A DNA stretch of 9,640 nucleotides. Source: an uncultured Actinomycetes bacterium. Lineage in GTDB: Bacteria; Actinomycetota; Actinomycetes; S36-B12. The stretch is taken from assembly GCA_937876275.1 (NCBI GenBank), contig CALFIA010000136.1, positions 1 to 9,640 on the forward strand, in the 5' to 3' direction. Within the stretch, counting starts at the first letter, position 1. Every line of letters begins with the position of its first letter. Positions 6,247 to 9,640 of the stretch are shown piece after piece. The translations under genes and the position numbers were made by a program. The notes below the pieces were generated by a model that ran no database searches, was not told the origin of the DNA, and worked only from the letters and a program-made list of their open reading frames with translations.

Positions 6247-7188
6247 GTGGCCAGTGCAGCAACCCCCGACCCATTCGACGGGCTGCCGGACGCCGAACGA
6301 CTGCGCCGCGTGCCCGCAATTGCCGGAGCACTTGCCGCCTCGCCTCTGTCGGGTGGCATCACCAATCGCAACTACAAGGTCACCCTGCCCTCGGGGCCTG
6401 TCGTCGTGCGCGCCTACGAGCACGAGTCATCGGCCCTGGCCATCAATCGGGAGAACGAGCACCGCAACTCCGTGGCTGCGGCGGCCTCAGGCGCAGGCGC
6501 CGAGGTCATTGAGTACCTGCCCGAGGAGAACCTGCTGATCGTCGGATGGATCGAAGGGCACACCTTCGCCGAGGCCGATGTGCGCCGGCCGGAGAACCTT
6601 CCGCGTATTGCCGAGGCGTGCCGGCTGCTGCACTCCGGCCCGCGATTCGTCAATGACTTCAACATGTTCGAGATCCAGGCCCGGTATTTGATGTTGGTAC
6701 GCGAGCGTGGATTTCGTCTCCCGCCGCGGTATGAGGAGTTCATGCCGCAGGTCGAACGGATACGGCTGGCCATGGCCGCGAGGCCCGAGCCCACCGTGCC
6801 CTGCAATAACGACCTGCTTGCAGGCAACTTCATCGATGAAGGGCCGCGCATTCGGCTGATCGACTACGAGTACTCCGGCAATAACGAGGCCAGTTTCGAG
6901 CTGGGCAATGTGTGGAGCGAGTCGACCCTGCCCGACGATCTGCTCGAGGTGCTCGTCCACTCCTATTGGGAGGGGCTAGGTACTCAGGAGCTCGCCGCCA
7001 AGGTGGCCAGAGCCCGGTTGTGGGGCTTGATGAGTAAGTACGGCTGGACCCTCTGGGCCTCAATCTCGGCCTCGATCAGCCCGATCGACTTCGATTACTG
7101 GGGCTGGGGGATGGAGAAGTACGAGCGCGCGGTGGCCGAATTCGACGGTCCTGAGCTCGACAGACTCCTCGATGTACTCACCAAGTAG
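6247..7188 (+). CDS. Choline/ethanolamine kinase-like phosphotransferase (APH fold)
   Basis: This protein is 313 residues from the GTG at 6247. A GTG at 6160 would add 29 residues unlike the family and would place the -10 box inside the gene, so I prefer 6247. It has the aminoglycoside phosphotransferase/choline kinase fold: SGGITNRNY (about 35-43, nucleotide loop), VVVRAYE with Arg55 where such kinases often have a Lys or Arg, CNNDLLAGNF (186-195, Brenner motif with catalytic Asp189 and Asn194), and LIDYEYSGNNEASFELGN (from about 204, metal-binding Asp206), a choline-kinase-type signature. Asn187 stands where the Brenner motif usually has His. The likely reaction is ATP-dependent phosphorylation of a small hydroxyl compound such as choline or ethanolamine. 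It sits between the GS-like operon and the permease, suggesting a related substrate. It might instead phosphorylate another amino alcohol or sugar. Confidence 0.85.
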   Translation: MASAATPDPFDGLPDAERLRRVPAIAGALAASPLSGGITNRNYKVTLPSGPVVVRAYEHESSALAINRENEHRNSVAAAASGAGAEVIEYLPEENLLIVGWIEGHTFAEADVRRPENLPRIAEACRLLHSGPRFVNDFNMFEIQARYLMLVRERGFRLPPRYEEFMPQVERIRLAMAARPEPTVPCNNDLLAGNFIDEGPRIRLIDYEYSGNNEASFELGNVWSESTLPDDLLEVLVHSYWEGLGTQELAAKVARARLWGLMSKYGWTLWASISASISPIDFDYWGWGMEKYERAVAEFDGPELDRLLDVLTK

Positions 7189-7295
7189 GTCCGAAATGAC
7201 CGAAATATTGGTAAATATTGTGTAACAGCCGTCACATATGTCCCGCGTGTCGCACTTTCACGAAGTCACGACGGGAGCAGACTGCGGCCATTAGT
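7189..7295 (+). promoter_or_regulatory. AT-richer upstream region of the permease gene with short direct repeats
   Basis: Right after the phosphotransferase stop the composition turns AT-rich. CCGAAAT occurs at 7191-7197 and 7200-7206, and AAATATTG at 7203-7210 and 7213-7220, the latter exactly one helical turn apart. GTAACAGCC (7222-7230) is followed directly by GTCACATAT (7231-7239), a 9-bp-period GTNACA repeat. TGTAACAGCCGTCACA (7221-7236) can also be read as an imperfect dyad. These look like regulator binding sites and promoter DNA for the permease, but I could not assign a confident -35/-10 pair. Confidence 0.4.
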
Positions 7296-7330
7296 GTCCG
7301 TGTCCTCGCATTGTCCGAGGGTTTTCGGAC
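7296..7330 (+). promoter_or_regulatory. Two-tier hairpin in the permease leader
   Basis: GTCCG (7296-7300) can pair with CGGAC (7326-7330). Nested within, CCTCG (7304-7308) can pair with CGAGG (7316-7320) around a 7-base loop. The internal loops are TGT and GTTTT. The structure ends 16 bases before the ribosome binding site. It could modulate translation, act as a weak attenuator (the inner stem is followed by GTTTT), or terminate the upstream phosphotransferase transcript. It matches no riboswitch class I know. Confidence 0.4.
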
Positions 7331-7344
7331 TCAACCGCGCTACT

Positions 7345-7351
7345 GAGGAGG
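7345..7351 (+). promoter_or_regulatory. Ribosome binding site deciding the permease start
   Basis: GAGGAGG ends five bases before the GTG at 7357. It rules out the longer frame from 7294, whose first 21 residues overlap the leader hairpin and resemble no transporter N-terminus. Confidence 0.7.
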
Positions 7352-7356
7352 GCACG

Positions 7357-9024
7357 GTGGCTGATCAATCCACCATGAATGACGACGAACGTCGTCTTGC
7401 AGAACTGGGCTACAAGCAGGAGTTGACCCGAAACTGGTCAGGCTTCTCGAACTTCGCCATCTCGTTCTCGATCATCTCGATCCTGGCCGGCTGCTTCACG
7501 ACCTTCGGTCAGGCCTGGAACAACGGTGGCCCGATTGCCATCTCGCTGGGCTGGCCGCTCATCGCCGCCTTCATCTTGATCATCGGCTTCTGCATGTCCG
7601 AACTGGTCTCCGCCTACCCGACCTCGGGCGGCATCTACTGGTGGGCTTCGAAGCTCGGTGGAGCAAAGGCCGGCTACTACACCGGCTGGCTGAACCTGAT
7701 CGGCCTGCTCGCTGTCATCGCCTCCGTGGCCTACGGTTGCGCGACCTTCTTCGACCTGGCCCTGTGCTCGATCAGCGAATCATGGGCGGCGGGCTACTCG
7801 CTCTCGCGCGTATTCATCATGTTCATCATCGTGCTTGCGATTGTGGTCATCCTGAACATCTGGGGCGGCACGATCATGGCCAAGATCAACAACGTCTCAG
7901 TGTGGTGGCATGTATTCGGCGCCGCACTGGTCATCTTGATCCTCATCATCCTGCCCGACAGCCACATGAGCTTCAGCGATGTGTTCTCGATGCGCGTCAA
8001 CAACTCCGGTGGACTGCATGGTGGAGGCACCGATGGCTGGGGCTTCTGGTTCTACGTCCTGCCCCTGGGCTTCCTGCTCACGCAGTACACGATCACCGGA
8101 TTCGATGCCTCCGCTCACCTCTCCGAGGAGACCCAGGGTGCATCGCAGACCGCAGCCAAGGGTCTGTGGAAGTCGATCTTCTACTCGGCAATCGGCGGCT
8201 GGTTCCTGCTCCTCGCCTTCCTGTTCGCGGTTCAGAACGCTGGTGACGTCACCGCAGGTGGTGGCGGTGTCGCTGTCATCTTGAACCAGGCACTCGATGC
8301 CAAGGTCGCGGGCTTCGTGCTCCTGATCTCGGCTTTCGGGCAGCTCTTCTGCTCAGTCGCCTGCATGACCAGCACCTCGCGCATGACCTACGCGTTCAGC
8401 CGTGACGGTGCTGTGCCGGGTGCTCGACTGTGGGCCAAGTTGAACAAGAACCACATCCCGGCCAACGCAGTGTGGCTGGCAGCAGTGGTGGCCATCGTCA
8501 TCACCCTGCCTGCTTTGGTCGAGGTCAACATCGGCACCGAGGATGCGCCGATCATCGTGCCGACTGCGTTCTACGCCGTCGTCTCGGTGGCGGTCGTCGG
8601 ACTCTTCCTGTCGTTCCTGATTCCGATCTTCCTGCGTTGGCGCATGGGCTCCTCGTTCCCGCAGGGTTCGTGGAATCTGGGCAACAAGTGGAAGTGGATG
8701 GCACCGCTTGCGTGCATCGAGATCGTCGTGGTCTCGATCTACTTCATCCTCCCGATCACTCCCGCGGGCACCCCGAGCTGGCTGCGCTGGCTCAACGGCT
8801 CACCGAGCGCTGAGGATGTGCCGTTCGACTGGAAGTTCGTGAACTACGCACCCTTCCTGACCATCGGTGCACTGATCGTGCTGTGGATTGGCTGGCACCT
8901 GTCCGCCAAGAAGTGGTTCACCGGCCCGAAGATGACGATCGACCTGCCCGCAGGTGTCAGCTCCGCTGACGAGATCGCACTCGAGCACGAGCACAAGGGC
9001 TACCACCAGCCGCCTAACAGCTAG
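7357..9024 (+). CDS. APC superfamily amino acid/amine permease (ACT/GABA-permease-like)
   Basis: From the GTG at 7357 the protein has 555 residues and many hydrophobic segments, consistent with about 12 transmembrane helices and a cytoplasmic N-terminus (LAELGYKQELTRNWSGFSNF). Signatures of the amino acid/choline transporter (ACT) branch are visible: ISFSIISILAGCFTTFG (first helix, about 35-51), AYPTSGGIYWWASKLGG (about 87-103), TGFDASAHLSEET (about 247-259) and TSRMTYAFSRDGAVPG. The C-terminus is hydrophilic and ends in EHEHKGYHQPPNS. The family imports amino acids, GABA, choline, ethanolamine or polyamines by proton- or cation-coupled transport. Next to gamma-glutamylation genes it is the probable uptake system for the amine substrate. 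It follows the phosphotransferase after 168 bp with its own leader, so it may be transcribed separately. The family is confident; the substrate is unknown. Confidence 0.93.
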   Translation: MADQSTMNDDERRLAELGYKQELTRNWSGFSNFAISFSIISILAGCFTTFGQAWNNGGPIAISLGWPLIAAFILIIGFCMSELVSAYPTSGGIYWWASKLGGAKAGYYTGWLNLIGLLAVIASVAYGCATFFDLALCSISESWAAGYSLSRVFIMFIIVLAIVVILNIWGGTIMAKINNVSVWWHVFGAALVILILIILPDSHMSFSDVFSMRVNNSGGLHGGGTDGWGFWFYVLPLGFLLTQYTITGFDASAHLSEETQGASQTAAKGLWKSIFYSAIGGWFLLLAFLFAVQNAGDVTAGGGGVAVILNQALDAKVAGFVLLISAFGQLFCSVACMTSTSRMTYAFSRDGAVPGARLWAKLNKNHIPANAVWLAAVVAIVITLPALVEVNIGTEDAPIIVPTAFYAVVSVAVVGLFLSFLIPIFLRWRMGSSFPQGSWNLGNKWKWMAPLACIEIVVVSIYFILPITPAGTPSWLRWLNGSPSAEDVPFDWKFVNYAPFLTIGALIVLWIGWHLSAKKWFTGPKMTIDLPAGVSSADEIALEHEHKGYHQPPNS

Positions 9025-9042
9025 ACGGCGCTAGGTATGCGA

Positions 9043-9073
9043 AGGGGCGGGTGGCCATGGGCCGCCCGCCCCT
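9043..9073. terminator. Strong hairpin, probable bidirectional terminator
   Basis: A 14-bp stem pairs 9043-9056 with 9060-9073 around the loop 9057-9059: AGGGGCGGG with CCCGCCCCT, one T-G wobble, then GGCC with GGCC. It lies between the stops of two convergent genes (9024 plus, 9113 minus) and is symmetric, so it can serve both. Neither side has a U-run, as is common for GC-rich actinobacterial terminators. Confidence 0.75.
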
Positions 9074-9112
9074 CTGCTGTGCCCTGTGCCATGAATGCAC
9101 GTAGGGCGATGC

Positions 9113-9640
9113 TCAGCTGCGAACGCGCTCCGAGGTCGGGTCGTAAGGCGACTTCAGCGAAACCGTGATCGGCACGATGCGACCGCCGACATTTACCGAC
9201 CACTGCGCATCAAGGTAGTCGGGAGTGACGGCCTCGCCGTCGAGCCGGCGCACGTAAGCCAAGCCGACGCAGGCCCCGATCGTGGTGCCGAACGCAGCCG
9301 ACGTGACCTGGCCAACGCCGACACCATCACGAAGGATGAGTTCTCCGCCCCAGAGCATCGCATCGCTCTCGCCGGCAGTCCACGAGACGAGACGACGGCG
9401 AGGGCCAGCGGCCTTGATGGCCTCAAGTGCCGATCGACCCAGGAAGTCGATGTCGGTCTTGAGCTTGGTGGCAAACAGTAGGCCGGCCTCGACAGGCGAG
9501 TAATCGGGATTGAGCTCGGGGCCGAACGCGCGGTAGCCCTTCTCCAGACGCAGGCCGCCGATCGCGTAGTAGCCCGCATTGCGAATGCCGAGATCAGCAC
9601 CAGCCTCGTGCAGGAGGTCGAAGACGCCATTCGCGAATTC
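9113..9640 (-). CDS. GCV_T-family oxidoreductase, C-terminal part (probably FAD-dependent dimethylglycine/sarcosine dehydrogenase-like; truncated by window edge)
   Basis: The minus-strand frame is open from the window edge to the TGA at 9115-9113, giving the last 175 residues. It contains GYYAIGGLRLEKGYRAFG (about 23-40) and NPDYSPVEAGLLFATKL (about 44-60), then FLGRSAL, a LWGGELILRDGVGVGQVTSA stretch, and an SPYDPTSERVRS end. These are typical of the aminomethyltransferase (GcvT) fold fused to the C-terminus of FAD enzymes such as dimethylglycine oxidase, sarcosine dehydrogenase and their bacterial relatives, where the domain passes a one-carbon unit to tetrahydrofolate. A stand-alone GcvT-like protein cannot be excluded because the N-terminus is outside the window, but the LRLEKGYRAFG/SPVEAGL spacing favours the FAD-fused type. 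It could process glycine-type or N-methylated products of the neighbouring pathway. It converges on the permease gene across a shared hairpin. Confidence 0.85.
   Translation of the reverse strand, partial: EFANGVFDLLHEAGADLGIRNAGYYAIGGLRLEKGYRAFGPELNPDYSPVEAGLLFATKLKTDIDFLGRSALEAIKAAGPRRRLVSWTAGESDAMLWGGELILRDGVGVGQVTSAAFGTTIGACVGLAYVRRLDGEAVTPDYLDAQWSVNVGGRIVPITVSLKSPYDPTSERVRS

Noticed and set aside
9095..9481. Plus-strand open frame of 128 residues at the right edge
   Set aside because: It is antisense to the GCV_T domain frame, which is open to the window edge and clearly conserved.
1..9640. Mobile element, CRISPR array, tRNA or rRNA
   Set aside because: No transposase or integrase frames, no regularly spaced repeats, and no tRNA-like cloverleaf or rRNA sequence were noticed while reading the gaps on both strands.

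Overview
The window looks like chromosomal DNA from a high-GC member of the Actinomycetota. The evidence is strong G/C bias at third codon positions, mixed ATG/GTG starts, a DUF4032 protein (a family typical of actinobacteria), two apparent leaderless genes in which a TANNNT -10 box ends six bases before the start codon, and a gene set resembling the Mycobacterium tuberculosis Rv2857c-Rv2860c (glnA4-aldC) region. I cannot name the genus.

Layout. A DUF4032 gene runs off the left edge (1-169, minus). Divergent from it, a LacI-family regulator (248-1282, plus) is followed 21 bp later by a PuuD-like class I glutamine amidotransferase (1304-2023, plus). Four minus-strand genes converge on this pair and look like an operon, in transcription order: a PuuA/GlnA4-like glutamine synthetase homologue (6044-4680), a PuuC/AldC-like aldehyde dehydrogenase (4646-3291), a short-chain dehydrogenase (3206-2427) and a small DCC/DUF393 protein (2382-2020). 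The last gene and the amidotransferase overlap tail to tail in one CTAG. Divergent from the synthetase is a choline-kinase-like phosphotransferase (6247-7188, plus), then a 168-bp AT-richer leader and an APC-superfamily permease (7357-9024, plus). A long GC-rich hairpin separates the permease from the C-terminal part of a GCV_T-type, probably FAD-dependent, oxidoreductase entering from the right edge (9640-9113, minus).

How the genes fit together. The most economical reading is a gamma-glutamylation route for using an amine as carbon or nitrogen source. The permease imports the amine, the GS-like enzyme joins it to glutamate, dehydrogenases oxidise the free end, and the amidotransferase hydrolyses the gamma-glutamyl amide to return glutamate. 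The operon encodes an SDR where the E. coli Puu pathway uses the FAD amine oxidase PuuB. I therefore favour an amino alcohol such as ethanolamine (alcohol to aldehyde by the SDR, aldehyde to acid by the ALDH, then glycine plus glutamate) over a polyamine. The choline/ethanolamine-kinase-like neighbour and the glycine/N-methylglycine-type oxidoreductase at the right edge fit this, but the substrate is inferred, not proven. Regulation probably involves the LacI-type protein. A dyad overlies its own -10 box, and inverted repeats lie in the synthetase/phosphotransferase divergent region.

No RNA gene, CRISPR array, insertion sequence or phage feature was seen. No gene-free stretch exceeds 300 bp; the largest are 6090-6246 and 7189-7356, both described below.
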